Shown here one piece after another: positions 14,450 through 27,400 of a stretch of DNA of 64,000 nucleotides. Source of the stretch: Ifrita kowaldi (lineage: Eukaryota; Chordata; Aves; Passeriformes; Cinclosomatidae); assembly GCA_013398055.1 (NCBI GenBank), contig VZRS01004393.1, positions 253,078-317,077 of the forward strand, read 5' to 3'. The notes below the pieces were generated by a model. The model had not been told where the DNA came from. It was given only the letters and a program-made list of their open reading frames with translations, and ran no database searches. Numbering within the stretch: position 1 is the stretch's first letter; each line of letters opens with the position of its first letter. Position numbers and translations under genes: made by a program.

Positions 14450-15112
14450 TCATAGAATCACAGAATGGTTTGGGTTGGAAGGGACCTTAAGGATCATCTA
14501 GTTCCAATCCCCTGCCACGGGCAGGGACACATCCACTAGACCAGGTTGCTCAGAGCCCCATCCAACCCGGCCTTGAAGACATCCAGAGATGGAGCATCCA
14601 CAGCTTCCTTGGGTAGCCTGTTTCTGGGCCTCACCACCCTCACAGTAAAGAAATTTCTTCAGAACATCTTATCTAAAGCTACTCTCTTTCAGTTTAGGAT
14701 CCATTCCCTCTTGTCCTGTCATTACATGCTCTTGTAAAAAGTCCCTCCCATCTTTCTTGTAGGCTTCCTTCAGGTGCTGGAAGGCCACAATTAGGTCACT
14801 ATGAAGCCTTCCCTTTTCCAGGCTGAACAATCCCAGTTCTTGCAAACTTTCCTTGCAGGAGAGGTGCACCACTCCTCTAATCATCTTGATGGCCCTCCAC
14901 TGGACTTGCTACAACAGCTCCATGTCCTCCCTGTGCTGGGACCCCAGAGCTGGATGCAGCCCTGCAGGTGGGGTCTCAGCAGAGCAGAGCAGAGGGGCAG
15001 AATCCCCTCCCTAGCCCTGCTGCCCACGCTGCTTTGGCTGCAGCCTGGGGAACATTTGGCTTTCTGGGCTGCAAAAGCACTTTGCCATCTCATGTCCATT
15101 CTAAAACGAGTA
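14450..15112 (-). mobile_element. CR1 LINE, 5'-truncated
   Basis: Begins on the plus strand with CATAGAATCACAGAATGG and TTTGGGTTGGAAGGGACC, the reverse complement of the CR1 3' end, and runs through the typical 3' UTR and end of the reverse-transcriptase ORF (for example CAGTAAAGAAATTTCTTC, CAGGCTGAACAATCCCAG). About 660 bp. Open frames here are remnants and are not functional. Confidence 0.9.
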
Positions 15113-18106
15113 ACTGCTGCTCTTCCTGGTGCTGGTGTGGCCTTGGAAAGGTCCAAGTATTGCACAAGCAATACTTGCTTCAAAAACTGACTGCAGCATT
15201 TGTCCTTACTTTCATCTGTTAAATATTTTTTTCCTTGTACTTAACATTTGTGGTGTTTCATCAAAAAGCAACAATGCCTACTTTGCAAATGCATCAAAAT
15301 CATCACATTCTAGAAAAAGAATCACTTTTGTACAGCTGCAATCACTCTCTTCTCTTTATTAAAATCAACAACAGTACAGCATTTTTATAGCTTTTAATAT
15401 AGACAGCATTAATGATATAGAATTTGTAGCATTAATATTATCAATGTATAATTATTATGAAAGTATTGGCATTTTTGAATGCTTTCAGTATATTTTAAAT
15501 CTTAAAATTCTATGTGATAAAGCATGAAAGCTCTTGTAATGCATAACAGTATAAATGCAGAGCCATATATTTTGCTGATGGCACTGATTTATATCTGGTG
15601 ATGGTGTGGACTACTCACTTCAGTTGAATTTGCTTCACCAAAACTGTCTAGACAATTAACATTCTAAGGATATATCAACTTTATTTCCATAATTTCCCGC
15701 TCACTGGCACATTATTATATTTCACTGTATCAGGTCTGTCTCAAATTTCTGCAGAACAGGTATCTCTGAGAAGCGACTCTTTACATTTGTGTGGTACTGC
15801 AGCTGTGTGATGGCCTTGAATTTAATTTGATAGAAACGCATTTTTAACTCAGCTAGTATAAGTTGTGTGTTGACAGGAACAATTTGTGCTTTGAGACTGT
15901 GTAAAACATAAATTAAGCATTTGCTACTGCAGTACTTTGTCCACAGATTTCCTACTCAAATCTTTGGGTTGTGTTCAGTAATCCTGATGGTTCTTGTATT
16001 CTTCTCAAGATGCTGGATGGACTATTAACAATTTTGATTTAGGTGGTATCATTGAAGGAAGGAACTCTGTGTATAACATTTAGACTGATCCTAATATAAA
16101 TTAGGATGAGGAGTGAACAGATAGATAATCAGATAGCCACTAATGGTTTTTAAAACAAAAATTTCTGTAGCAGTATATATATATCTATATCTATATAGAT
16201 ATATATATATGCACCTACCCAGTTTGCAGGCAAAATTAGGTATTTGTGTAGCTATACCTCTGGTTCCTACCTACAACTAATCACAGGCATCCACAAAGCT
16301 GAAGATTGTTTTTGCACTTTCACCACCAAACCTTCTCCACCAAAATTTAATTGAAGACACATAAAATCCTCCAGCAAATGTGTTTTCTCCTAAAAAGTAA
16401 CAAATCCCACACTAGAAAATTGGCATAGGCATTGGTTGTAACTGGGTTTTTTTTCCCCCCAGGAGAGATTTATGGTTGGCTATAGTAATAAATTCAGATA
16501 GAGAATGTCCTTGGATGCTGCACCTCAGTATCATATAAAAGTATAAGGCAACCTGTATGACCAGCTCAGGCACTGGGGAAGTGTAAGGCCAGCAAGTTAA
16601 GTGTGCCAGGATAAATCTGTATCTGGTATCTGACAGCCAAGTTGGCTCTCTTTCTTACCATGGGAGACAACACAGACATGATGGTGTTGAAATCTTTCTA
16701 GGATTGTAATGTGATCTGGTACCAAACTGAAAACACCTTTTGGTCACATCTATGCTGGCAAGACCACCTTTGAGGACTATTGGAATTATTTACTGGTATA
16801 GGGATGTCATGATGCACTGTGCTAAAACATGCTTTTCTGCTAAGCAAACTATTTATTCTATCAATAATTTTTTATTGTTTTTAGGTGATTTGGACCTATC
16901 AATTTTCTGAACAAGGTGTCATTGTCAAAAATCCTAGAAGATATTTTTGTTTTCCTAGCGTGTGTCAATACCAAGAAAAGTAACATATCAAGGGGCGACA
17001 CAATAAAGGACAATCTTTGAGAGACCAAGCCTAGAAATAGAATGGAGTCTGAGAAAGTGTGTCACTCACTAATTATGGAGAGGCTGTCTCTTAAAGTAAT
17101 AATTAGCTTTCTATTACTTTCTATTATAACATATTTTTCATTTATGGTTCCTCAAGGCAATTGAAGCTGCTCAAATAACTTGAAATGCTTCTCATGTGTG
17201 ATTTTTCTAATGACTTTTTAGGGGAACTGGTATAAGCTGCCCTTGTCTTCCAACCATGGGTGTACATGTAGCGCCTGGACTTCTTGAGCCTGGATTTCCA
17301 CTGCAGCCAAAATGCCTTTCCTTAGTGCTCCCCTCCAAACTGCAACCTATTATGCAGCAGGGCTGCAATAGTTTTGCTCTCTATGAAATCATTCACATCT
17401 GGGTAAATGGGTCTGGATTTGTAAGGCCCTTTGCTTCAGTCTTTATTACTTAAGTATGACTTAAGTGTGGAGTTTTCTTAGGATTATAAAGTAGATATAC
17501 ATCTCAGCATCTATGGAAAGAAAAATTTATATTGAAGTCACTTAATAACACATGCCAACTTAAATTCTTCATGATGCTTGTCACAGTAAACATGCATTCA
17601 GAATTCATACATTTTGACATTTTATTTACTGAGTAGGTAAAATCCTTAAGTATTAGAAAAAACTGTATTCAAGCCACAAATTCTACTTCCCTTTCTTTCA
17701 TACCATTTGTATTTCAGTATCATGCTTACATCTAATTCATCTTTTGCAACTTAGCCACAGTTGTTTTCCTTTCTGGGTCAGGAAGGAATGTCTGTGCATT
17801 GCTATTTGAAGAGGGACATACGCAACTGCACATTATGAAAAGACTTGCCAACACTGTCAGAGGCTCAGAGCAGGATTTACATTTGCACAGATGCAGAACA
17901 ATAATGGAACACCACTGTCAGTACTCCCAGCTCTCTTAAACACATCTTCCTTGGGTAAAAACTTAATATTGTAGTATATTGTTTTCTGCAGATTGACAGC
18001 ACGTGCCTTGCCTCACTTATACACTGTTCTGGTGCTACAGAAATTCAGTGGAAATAGTTCCCGAAGGTAGCATAGGGTAGATGTTGACCTAGATACCTTG
18101 AGAGTG
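15113..18106. other. Non-coding DNA, nothing recognised
   Basis: AT-rich unique-looking sequence with a TA-type repeat at 16174. No coding potential is seen. Confidence 0.6.
16174..16211. repeat. (TA)n / TATC palindromic simple repeat
   Basis: Alternating TA with interspersed TATCTATATC and its complement TATAGATATA, forming a near-perfect inverted repeat. Confidence 0.85.
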
Positions 18107-18318
18107 GGGATAAGCTGGGAAGAGTTTGAATCCTCCCAGTGGAAAGTCATTGCAAGCTAGCTAATCTCTTCCCTTAGCTGCAAGCCATTTGAATGGAAGG
18201 GCAAAATCCTTCTCCACAAATGTTCTGCCCAGCCTGTTATTTTCCTTGATGGCATAATTTTATATCCAGACTGTAATATACAGGGTAGAGGAATATAAAT
18301 CCTAGAATAGTTGCCAAG

Positions 18319-18908
18319 TGTACTGGTTTTGGCTGAGATAGAGTTAATTTTGTTCCTAGTAGATGGTACAGCACTGTGGTTTTGAATTTAGGACAAGAAT
18401 GATGTTGATAACACACTGATGTAGCTGCTGCTCAGCAGTGCTTACTCTAAATCAAGGACTTTTCAGTTTTCTGTGCTTTGACAGCAAGGAGGTGCACAAG
18501 AAACTGGTAGAGAACAGAGCCAGGACAGCTGAGCCTAAGTGGGTGAAGGGATGCTTCAGACCACAGAATGTCAGGCTGCCTACATAAACTGGGATGTATT
18601 GGCCATGAGGGATGGATCTCTGCTCAGGGATGGGCTGGGCATTGGTCAGTGGGTGGTGAGCAATTGTTTTGTGCATCACTTTTCTTTCTTGAGTTTTACT
18701 TCTGTCTCTTTTTTTGTCGTATTTCTTTGCACTTCCATTATTTCATTCTTATTAATATTAATGACGATAATAATTTCAATTATTAAGATGTTCTTATCTC
18801 AACCCCCAGATTTTACCTTTTTCCCTGGTTCTGCTCCCCATCCCACTGGGAGGGAGTGAGTGAACGGCTGCTGGGTGCTCAGTTGCCAGCTGGCATTAAA
18901 CCATGACA
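18319..18908 (+). mobile_element. Solo LTR of the same family (first copy in duplicated block)
   Basis: About 590 bp from TGTACTGGTTTTGGCTGAGATAG to GGCATTAAACCATGACA. It shares with 6309-6863 the order of GAATGATGTTGATAACACACTGATG, AAGGAGGTGCACA, GGGATGGGCTG and the terminal TTAAACCA. A TATA-like CTACATAAACTGG lies near 18580. No internal retroviral genes are present, and the open frames inside it are incidental. Confidence 0.82.
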
Positions 18909-19538
18909 CCCATTCAGTCAGCATACTTACAGCTCTGCATGCTTGTCACCATACTGATCATAGGGTATTACACTGGAGGAGAAGCAGGAAACCTCCCTGC
19001 TCTGTGTCAGCTCTCCCTCCGTGTGCCTGCAAGTAACGCACGAGGCAGGTTATAATTAGTATCATGACTCACTCAATACTGGTAACTGCAACTATGCCCT
19101 CAAAGGAAATGGCTTTTTCATACCCTTCAGTTCAACTCTGTTCTGTGTTAATGGTCCTCCCCTTTTCCCTCGTGTCTCTTCTTCCAGAATTCCTGAGCTG
19201 ATGTTAAGAAGTATCTTCTAGCAGGTGTGATGGAGAACACATGTTAGATTTTGGGCCTCTCTAATACTCTTCCAACTGTGCCTGCTTCCAGAAAAAAAAG
19301 GAAGACAAAGCAGAAACAGCAGCTTCCAGAATTCCACTCCTTTTCTAGAAGATAAATATGAATCAAGAGCACAAGAATACAGCCTGAATTCAGTTAAAGA
19401 AACTGAAGAAGACCTCCTTGCTTTCTGAAAACTGTCCTGTTACGTCTGTTCTTGATTGCAAGAGAATGAACTTCTGTGAACAGTTAAGCAAGTGGATTTA
19501 AAGGAAAAGTGGAGAAGTAGCAGTTGGTGAGGCACAGA

Positions 19539-19576
19539 GACATCTTGGGGAGATAACAGACATCTTGGGGAGATAA
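19539..19576. repeat. 20-bp tandem repeat, two units
   Basis: GACATCTTGGGGAGATAA occurs twice with a period of 20 nt. It is repeated again at 21193-21230 in the second copy of the large duplication. Confidence 0.85.
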
Positions 19577-19725
19577 GGGATGGAGTGAATACTGAGTTGA
19601 CTTTGAGATTTCTGGTGTCCACTGAAGAGATGATAAGCAAAAATGATTAAAAAATAACTTTCTAATTTATAAATCAAATATCTGCTTCATGTTTCTATCA
19701 AGAAGATATCAAAGAAAAAGAGACA

Positions 19726-19748
19726 ATGGAGATCGAGGATAAGAACAG
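19726..19748 (+). CDS. SACS: Second copy of the SACS start exon, in the duplicated block
   Basis: Identical to 21380-21402, displaced by exactly 1,654 nt, again with ATGGAG, an AG end and a GT donor at 19749. The nine A's after the donor run straight into the N at 19760. It lies in the upstream copy of a perfect tandem repeat that is probably an assembly artefact, so it is most likely the same exon assembled twice. If the duplication were real, either copy could serve as the start exon. Confidence 0.4.
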
Positions 19749-19759
19749 GTAAAAAAAAA

Positions 19760-19760
19760 N
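19760..19760. other. Ambiguous base N, contig junction
   Basis: The only non-ACGT base noticed in the window. It sits exactly at the boundary of the two identical 1,654-bp copies and so marks a gap placeholder, not a sequencing ambiguity. Confidence 0.9.
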
Positions 19761-19972
19761 GGGATAAGCTGGGAAGAGTTTGAATCCTCCCAGTGGAAAG
19801 TCATTGCAAGCTAGCTAATCTCTTCCCTTAGCTGCAAGCCATTTGAATGGAAGGGCAAAATCCTTCTCCACAAATGTTCTGCCCAGCCTGTTATTTTCCT
19901 TGATGGCATAATTTTATATCCAGACTGTAATATACAGGGTAGAGGAATATAAATCCTAGAATAGTTGCCAAG

Positions 19973-20562
19973 TGTACTGGTTTTGGCTGAGATAGAGTTA
20001 ATTTTGTTCCTAGTAGATGGTACAGCACTGTGGTTTTGAATTTAGGACAAGAATGATGTTGATAACACACTGATGTAGCTGCTGCTCAGCAGTGCTTACT
20101 CTAAATCAAGGACTTTTCAGTTTTCTGTGCTTTGACAGCAAGGAGGTGCACAAGAAACTGGTAGAGAACAGAGCCAGGACAGCTGAGCCTAAGTGGGTGA
20201 AGGGATGCTTCAGACCACAGAATGTCAGGCTGCCTACATAAACTGGGATGTATTGGCCATGAGGGATGGATCTCTGCTCAGGGATGGGCTGGGCATTGGT
20301 CAGTGGGTGGTGAGCAATTGTTTTGTGCATCACTTTTCTTTCTTGAGTTTTACTTCTGTCTCTTTTTTTGTCGTATTTCTTTGCACTTCCATTATTTCAT
20401 TCTTATTAATATTAATGACGATAATAATTTCAATTATTAAGATGTTCTTATCTCAACCCCCAGATTTTACCTTTTTCCCTGGTTCTGCTCCCCATCCCAC
20501 TGGGAGGGAGTGAGTGAACGGCTGCTGGGTGCTCAGTTGCCAGCTGGCATTAAACCATGACA
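19973..20562 (+). mobile_element. Solo LTR (second copy in duplicated block)
   Basis: Identical to 18319-18908, displaced by 1,654 nt, and probably the same locus assembled twice. It ends about 0.8 kb upstream of the SACS start exon at 21380 and has the same orientation as SACS. Confidence 0.82.
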
Positions 20563-21379
20563 CCCATTCAGTCAGCATACTTACAGCTCTGCATGCTTGT
20601 CACCATACTGATCATAGGGTATTACACTGGAGGAGAAGCAGGAAACCTCCCTGCTCTGTGTCAGCTCTCCCTCCGTGTGCCTGCAAGTAACGCACGAGGC
20701 AGGTTATAATTAGTATCATGACTCACTCAATACTGGTAACTGCAACTATGCCCTCAAAGGAAATGGCTTTTTCATACCCTTCAGTTCAACTCTGTTCTGT
20801 GTTAATGGTCCTCCCCTTTTCCCTCGTGTCTCTTCTTCCAGAATTCCTGAGCTGATGTTAAGAAGTATCTTCTAGCAGGTGTGATGGAGAACACATGTTA
20901 GATTTTGGGCCTCTCTAATACTCTTCCAACTGTGCCTGCTTCCAGAAAAAAAAGGAAGACAAAGCAGAAACAGCAGCTTCCAGAATTCCACTCCTTTTCT
21001 AGAAGATAAATATGAATCAAGAGCACAAGAATACAGCCTGAATTCAGTTAAAGAAACTGAAGAAGACCTCCTTGCTTTCTGAAAACTGTCCTGTTACGTC
21101 TGTTCTTGATTGCAAGAGAATGAACTTCTGTGAACAGTTAAGCAAGTGGATTTAAAGGAAAAGTGGAGAAGTAGCAGTTGGTGAGGCACAGAGACATCTT
21201 GGGGAGATAACAGACATCTTGGGGAGATAAGGGATGGAGTGAATACTGAGTTGACTTTGAGATTTCTGGTGTCCACTGAAGAGATGATAAGCAAAAATGA
21301 TTAAAAAATAACTTTCTAATTTATAAATCAAATATCTGCTTCATGTTTCTATCAAGAAGATATCAAAGAAAAAGAGACA

Positions 21380-21402
21380 ATGGAGATCGAGGATAAGAAC
21401 AG
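21380..21402 (+). CDS. SACS: SACS first coding exon (start codon, residues 1-8)
   Basis: A 23-nt coding stretch beginning ATGGAG and reading MEIEDKN plus AG, followed at once by a GT donor (gtaaaa). The start context is strong (A at -3, G at +4). Splicing to 27864 completes an Arg codon and gives [15 protein letters not shown], which lines up with human METKENRWVPVTVL: M-E, N-R and V-T-V-L coincide with one extra residue. The phase (2 nt) fits exactly. A possible acceptor lies at about 21352 (pyrimidine-rich tract ending CAAG), so the exon may be only about 50 nt, but a longer 5' UTR exon is possible. The same exon occurs at 19726-19748 in the upstream copy of the duplicated block. Homology is argued from memory of the human protein; RNA evidence would settle it. 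Confidence 0.72.
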
Positions 21403-24400
21403 GTAAAAAAAAAGCAAAAAAAAACCTCCTGAAAGAATTTACTGTTAGGCTGGCATGTTCTTGCTCAAACATCCATGGTCAGTAATTTAAAGCAGTCGGA
21501 AACTTGCCTACTGTTTGTACAAAATTGTTATTTTTAAAGGTGAAATTAATTTCCTAAGTTACAAAATAATACTTAGGTGCCCGGTTCTGCTGCATTTACT
21601 TACAAATTGTCTCCATGAAATTAATGAGAGCTGCTTGAAAAAACTCCTGTGATTAATGGGTTCATAGTCCAACTTTCAGTTTACAGTCTCCATGCACTAT
21701 AGCATTTTTTGAAAACAAGTGAAAGTTTCCTTCCTGTGCTTGCCTAACTCTGAACTCAACATAGTGTTTTACTGAGATGAATGTATAATCCTGCCAACAG
21801 CTAAAATGCAAAGCAAGTTGTGTGAACAGTGTCCAAACAAATTTTATGAGATAAATATTTTATTTATTGTAAGTTGCAAAACATTAAGTTGTAATTAGAA
21901 GTGTTCATATTTGCTGTCAATGGGCCTGCAGGAAGAGGACAGCTTCCACCCTCAGCCCTGCAATCTGCAGAAGCCCCCTTGATGTGCAGTTCTTTAATGT
22001 AAAGCCTCTGCTTTTTCCTGTGTGTTAAGAAGGTGGGCTTTGTATTGTGTTAGACAGTTGTTGTTAGCAACAGCTGATTTCTCTTTCAGGGTCTGCTCCA
22101 TTGGCTCCCTGGGGAATTTGGTGAAAATTCATGGAAGTTATATACTTCCTTTGCCAGGTCACTGTGGGATAGAAAATGTGGGGGTTTGAATCTCTCTTGT
22201 TGGTTAGTTAACTAGGCCCTTCTAATGCAAATCTTATACATCTGGGCATCTCTGAGGTTTTTTTCACTTCTCTGTGTTTACCCAGAAGAGGATGACCTGC
22301 ATGCTTTCTTCCCCTTTTCCAACCTTCCTCTCAGTAGGTCTTACATGTGACTCATGTTTCTTTTTCTGTGCCGGCTGTCCTTCTGTTTTCTGAAGGATAA
22401 ATTGTAGATTGTATTTCGGTATGGAACTGTGTTATGCGTGAGACAGAACTGATACAGAGGTGGAAAAGAGCTAGGATTATCTGGAAGGATATTGCTGGAT
22501 ATCATCTACTATCTGATGAAGAGACACCTGCAGAAGTGCTTGAAGCTGTGTCTTTTCACAATTTAGGAAAACTACTTGTCTTGTAGCAGTTTCCTTCTAT
22601 TTTATATCCTAATTTTCTCTATATACAAATGACTCTGTTCAGTGATGTCTAGAAAATGTTATGAAATTTTAGAGCATGATTAGATGCCATATTCAGAAAA
22701 AACAGGGATCGGTAAATACTTCTTAAAATGTTTAATGCATGTATAATCTGGGCCCTTTTAGTTATTGAGTTGATTTTCCTCAGTGGAACGATAGTAGCTT
22801 CATTAGCTCTGAAATTAAAATAAGAAAAATGTCTTAAGGTAGTATGGAAAAAGCCTTTCTTCGATAACCTGATGACTCTGTGTCCTAAATGGAGGCAAAA
22901 AACCTAGGCGTGGCTTCATGAAGGTGTTTAGGAGCCTACATTAGGCCCTGAAATTAATTTGCAAATTTAGGCTCCACTCTTTTGATGTTTCAAGGTTAAA
23001 GTGGATGTTCTAAATCTGGCCCTTTTATTGGCACCAAAGGCCAAAACAAAATACCACCAGTAATTTAACATATTGCTTATTAAAAAATGTATGCCAACAG
23101 CAGTTCTTGCAACACTGTAGTCCCTCCTATTGCAATCCCTAAAGAGCAATTGAGGAGTTTATTTTTATCATCTGGTTTAATGTTTTGCATAATTTGATAT
23201 GCCAAACATTTTGTACTGGTATTTTGTTATTTGTACCATCTGGAATAAAAAACTCCATGATTCTTAGCAATTCAAATTTGTAGAGTGATGGTTACTGTGC
23301 TATAGTTGAGTTGTCTCTTCAAGGACTTAGCTCTAAGTAGTATTTTCTTAAAGGTGGATCAAAGAGGAAATTCAACTTCAGCATGTGAGATTTCAAAATC
23401 TTATAATTTATTTGTGCCTTCTTGCTTTGCTCTTTATTTGCAAAGAATAAACTGAAACAAGTTTTATAGGTCTTTCAAGTATTTTCCATTAGAATTTGCT
23501 TAGTGGCATCAAGGAACTCACTTGAACACTAAAGCAAATCACAGAGAGATCAAAATCATTAGATGAAAACAAATGTATATTCCTGGTCTCTGTGCCCTTG
23601 TAGGTTTTGCTCATTTTCAGTAGTATTCAAAAGTATCCTGTTCTGTTGATATTTGACATTTAGAAACGTGTCAGCTTGAAAAAGGAATAAGATAATACTT
23701 CAGTTCTTCAGTGTTTGACTAAGCTATGATCATACAGGTATTTTGCTTAGAAACTGCTAATAATGGTTTCACATGAAGGGTGCAAAGTAGTATTTATTTA
23801 AAACCACTGCACCAATGTAAAATAGAATAGTTTCATCAAACCACCCAATTTGTGTAATAGATCTGAGGCAAAACCTAGATATTTTGTTTGAATCAAACAC
23901 TTCTCATGCCAGTGGTTGGTGTTTTTTTGGCCGTTTGTACTAGATGGAACTCTAGCTAGAAAAAAATTAGATGTTTTCCATTAGTGGAGCTATTCAATGA
24001 AACAGAAACTGTACAGTAAAGGGTGGCTTGTCAGTGACTAGCACATGTGTCATCAACAAATGGTAGGCTTATTTTCAAACTTCTTGAAAAGGCATTAGTA
24101 AGCAGGGGGAAAGCAAGCCCCTGGCAGTGACTACAGACCAATGCAATCTGTGTTCTCTGACTGCTGCGAAATACATACGGTGCAATGTTTAAAACATCTG
24201 CTGGTAACAGTTAAGGAGTTGATTTAAGAACGGAGGTAAGTGCTTGCTGTGTCATAGAAGGTTTTGCTTTAAGTTTGGTGTGCAATGTCTCAAACCCAGA
24301 TGAAGTTGTTGAGTCACTGCTGCTTGCCTGCCAGCACTGCAGAACTTTTCTTGCTGCGCTGGAAGCCACTGTACTGCAGCGGTTTTCCTCTGGCAGGAGT

Positions 24401-27400
24401 GACCTAGTCATGTCTGTTTCTTATCACACCATACACCCCCTTTGCAGACTCCATTCCATCTTTCTAATCACACTGACAGGATGGAAGGGACTTGCATCCA
24501 TCTTTTTTTTGCTACTGCAGTCTTATTTTAAATAACTGGAAATATGAGGTGATTCTGCAATGCAGAATTTTCTGTCTTCATGGAAATGGTACTATGAAAA
24601 TGGCTTTCATTTTGTTTTATAAAAATAATTTAATATTGCAGAGACTGTTAAAATTTTTTAAATTTTTTTTATTGCATGTCCCTTTTTATATGGGTTATAT
24701 GACTTCATTCTGAACCAAATTTATTTATAGCCACAGGAGAATTTTCCATATGTATTTTTAAATCTAAATGCTGTTCTGCATGGAAAAGGGGTTATAAAAT
24801 TGTTAGCACAGGAAATTCTATGTATAATATCAAAAAAATTTCAAATCAGACCCAACCCTTTTATATATAAAAGTTGGGGTGTTTTTTTAACCACCATGGG
24901 TAGTTAAAAAATTCCTAGCTGGTAAGGTCAAATGAAATTTTTTTAACATTGTGATGTAAAATCATTTTCAGTAGTTTTTCATAGCAAATCTGTACACTAT
25001 ACCTTGAACTTCTCTACGATTACCCAGCTTTCAAGTTCTGTTTTCAAATGGATAAGCAAGATTTTAAAATTTATTTTTGTTGTTGTTGCAAAAATCTGCC
25101 AGCTAGAACATGTAATCTTTTTTTTTCAGTCAGTCAGTGTAATTTCTGTATCCTCAGTTTCTAGGATATTTTTATTTAGATACCAGGAAAAAATAAGGGG
25201 ATCAGATTTTTGAGGAGAACAGACATGGCTAATTTCCAAGAGCTCCAGAGTCCAACTCCTTTGTCCAGAAACTTGAAAGCTTCCAGTTCTGTATTACCAG
25301 TTCTTCCCAATTCTTCCCTTCTACTAAAGAGGTCCCATACTAGACAGAATCTGTGGTACACAAAGTTTTTTCCCCCAATATCCATGTTAAATTATCACAG
25401 GATAAAATTTGCGAGTGTTGTCTTGTCATGTGATGTGGCATAGGTTGGGGAACTTCAGCCTGGCACAGACAGCAGGACAGTTCATGGCCCTGAATGTGTC
25501 CCACCATTTGAAAAATTTCACATGGAGAGGTGGCTGCTACCTGAGATAGCTTTGCTCCTCCCCAGGGTCCCATGCAAACAATTGTGCATGCTTCATAAAA
25601 TGCTAAATCACTCCTGTGATCCCAGGCAGAGAAGAAGAATTAGATTTTGCCCATGTGGCTTGGTGGTTCACAACTGGTCTGGAGACTATTTTAGTAGCTA
25701 ATATGGATGGAACTGCTTTGGGTTTCAACTCCTTCCATTTTTCCCAGTCATCCACATTTGTGTCCCTCATGACATACCCTTCTGCAGGTATTAAGACATA
25801 AAAAGATAAACATTAAGAGATTAGAAAGCAGCCTTCTCATTCTTTTGGACATAGTAGGAAAAATTCTGTGATGACAAACTCTGAAGAGGATGTAACAAAA
25901 AGGAAAGTTAAAAAGATGAAAGGATAGAGAAATGAACAAAGTCCTAAACAAAAGCAAAGAGAGACATCTTGTTTATGTTAAAATAGTTTTTGTATTATTT
26001 CTGGTGAAAGCATGACCAGACTCACAGTATTTTCAACATTTTCTTATAATCCTGTAGAATTCAATATACAATATTGCTGATGAATGAAACCAGTTGTTGT
26101 AGCACTGGCAAAACTCCACCTACTTAGATACTGTGTTGGATCCTGACCCACCTGATCTTTGCGGTTTTTTCAGCCTTGTATCAATTTTAGTGGGCTTATT
26201 TTTTTTCTTTGCTCGATACACTTTCTGCAAAGGTTCATTGTGTCTTTTTGCCCTTCCACAGAAACTCTGTTGCCTTTGGCTGCCAAGCATCAGTTTTAGC
26301 TCCCTGTCACCGAGTAAAGTCATAAATGTTTTCAGTTTAGTCAGGGACCGGAATTGAGGACCTACTGGAATGAAGTGGAACTGTTGGCTGGAGGTCTGTA
26401 GTCCGTACTTTTGCTCAAAGCAGGAGGATCAGTATTGGTCCAGGTCAGTCATGGCTAAGCCTTGAAACATCCCGATGAAGAGTATTTCTAGACAACTCCT
26501 CTCCTAGTGACAGGATTTTTCCTGCTGTCTCAAGTGAACCTCCCAAGCTGCAGTTTGTTGCCATTGCCCCTTGTTAGTCTTGCACTACTAAGAAGAGCTC
26601 AGGTCCACGGCTTTTGAAACTGCCCTTCAGGTACCTGCAGGATGTTACCATACTGCAGCCTATGGTCTCCTCATCAACAGACTAAACAGCCCAATTCTCC
26701 TCATATGCTCCTTGTAGGTCACGTGCTTTGGGCCCCTGGCCGTGTCAGAAATCCTCTGCCTGGGAACGAAGGAAGCCCAAAACACCACTATGTTCTGGTC
26801 ACAGTATCCTAGATCCAGCCTCAACAGCACTGAGCAGACACTCACTTTCCTTGATCTGGAAAGCCTGGTATCCCCCAGCTCCTTTGGAGCAGGGCTGCTG
26901 TTCAGCCCGTCACTGATGTACAGCCCATGGCCCCGGGTGCAGAACTTTGATGAACAGCAGCTCTTCTGCTGGCCCTTTCTATAAAGTTGTCAAACTGCCC
27001 TCTCAATTTATTGGGATTACAGGCAAAGGCTCAGTTTTCAGGAGCGAGAGCATTTTCCTTAAGTCTTGAATGGTGGGAGGACTTAACGTACACCCTTGTG
27101 AGGAAGGGCAGGATGTAAGACCTATCACAGGCTCTCCGACAGAGAACAGGAAAAGTATGTTTCCTTCTGCGTTTTGCATCCTTGACAAACAATGAAGTTT
27201 ATCAGCTGTAACTCAGTGTGATCCATAAGGTGGTGCCTGAATGCTGTGAATTACGAGAAACACCAGCATGCTCCCCCGCTGAAGGAGGGATGTACCTGCG
27301 GTACCAGCTCTGGATCTCACCCTCAGTCACGGCTCACGCCGTACACGCGAAGCTGCAGCCTCTCCCTCGCCCCAGGCCACCGGGCTCTCTCGCCCGAAGG

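Larger units (their letters stand above)
18107..21414. repeat. Perfect 1,654-bp tandem duplication around a single N (probable assembly artefact)
   Basis: 18107-19760 reappears as 19761-21414 with a constant offset of 1,654 nt at both ends and in every segment compared, including identical ORFs on both strands. The first copy ends in nine A's and then an N at 19760, where the second copy has G at 21414. The break is in an A-rich stretch (A9 G C A9), a typical contig end. The unit contains an LTR, a 20-bp short tandem repeat and the SACS start exon. I infer two overlapping contig ends that were not merged. Confidence 0.9.

Noticed and set aside
14801..15190. 129-residue ORF
   Set aside because: It lies antisense within a CR1 LINE 3' region.
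18539..18859. 106- and 72-residue ORFs, repeated at 20193-20513
   Set aside because: They lie entirely inside the LTR, are not retroviral proteins, and recur only because the block is duplicated.
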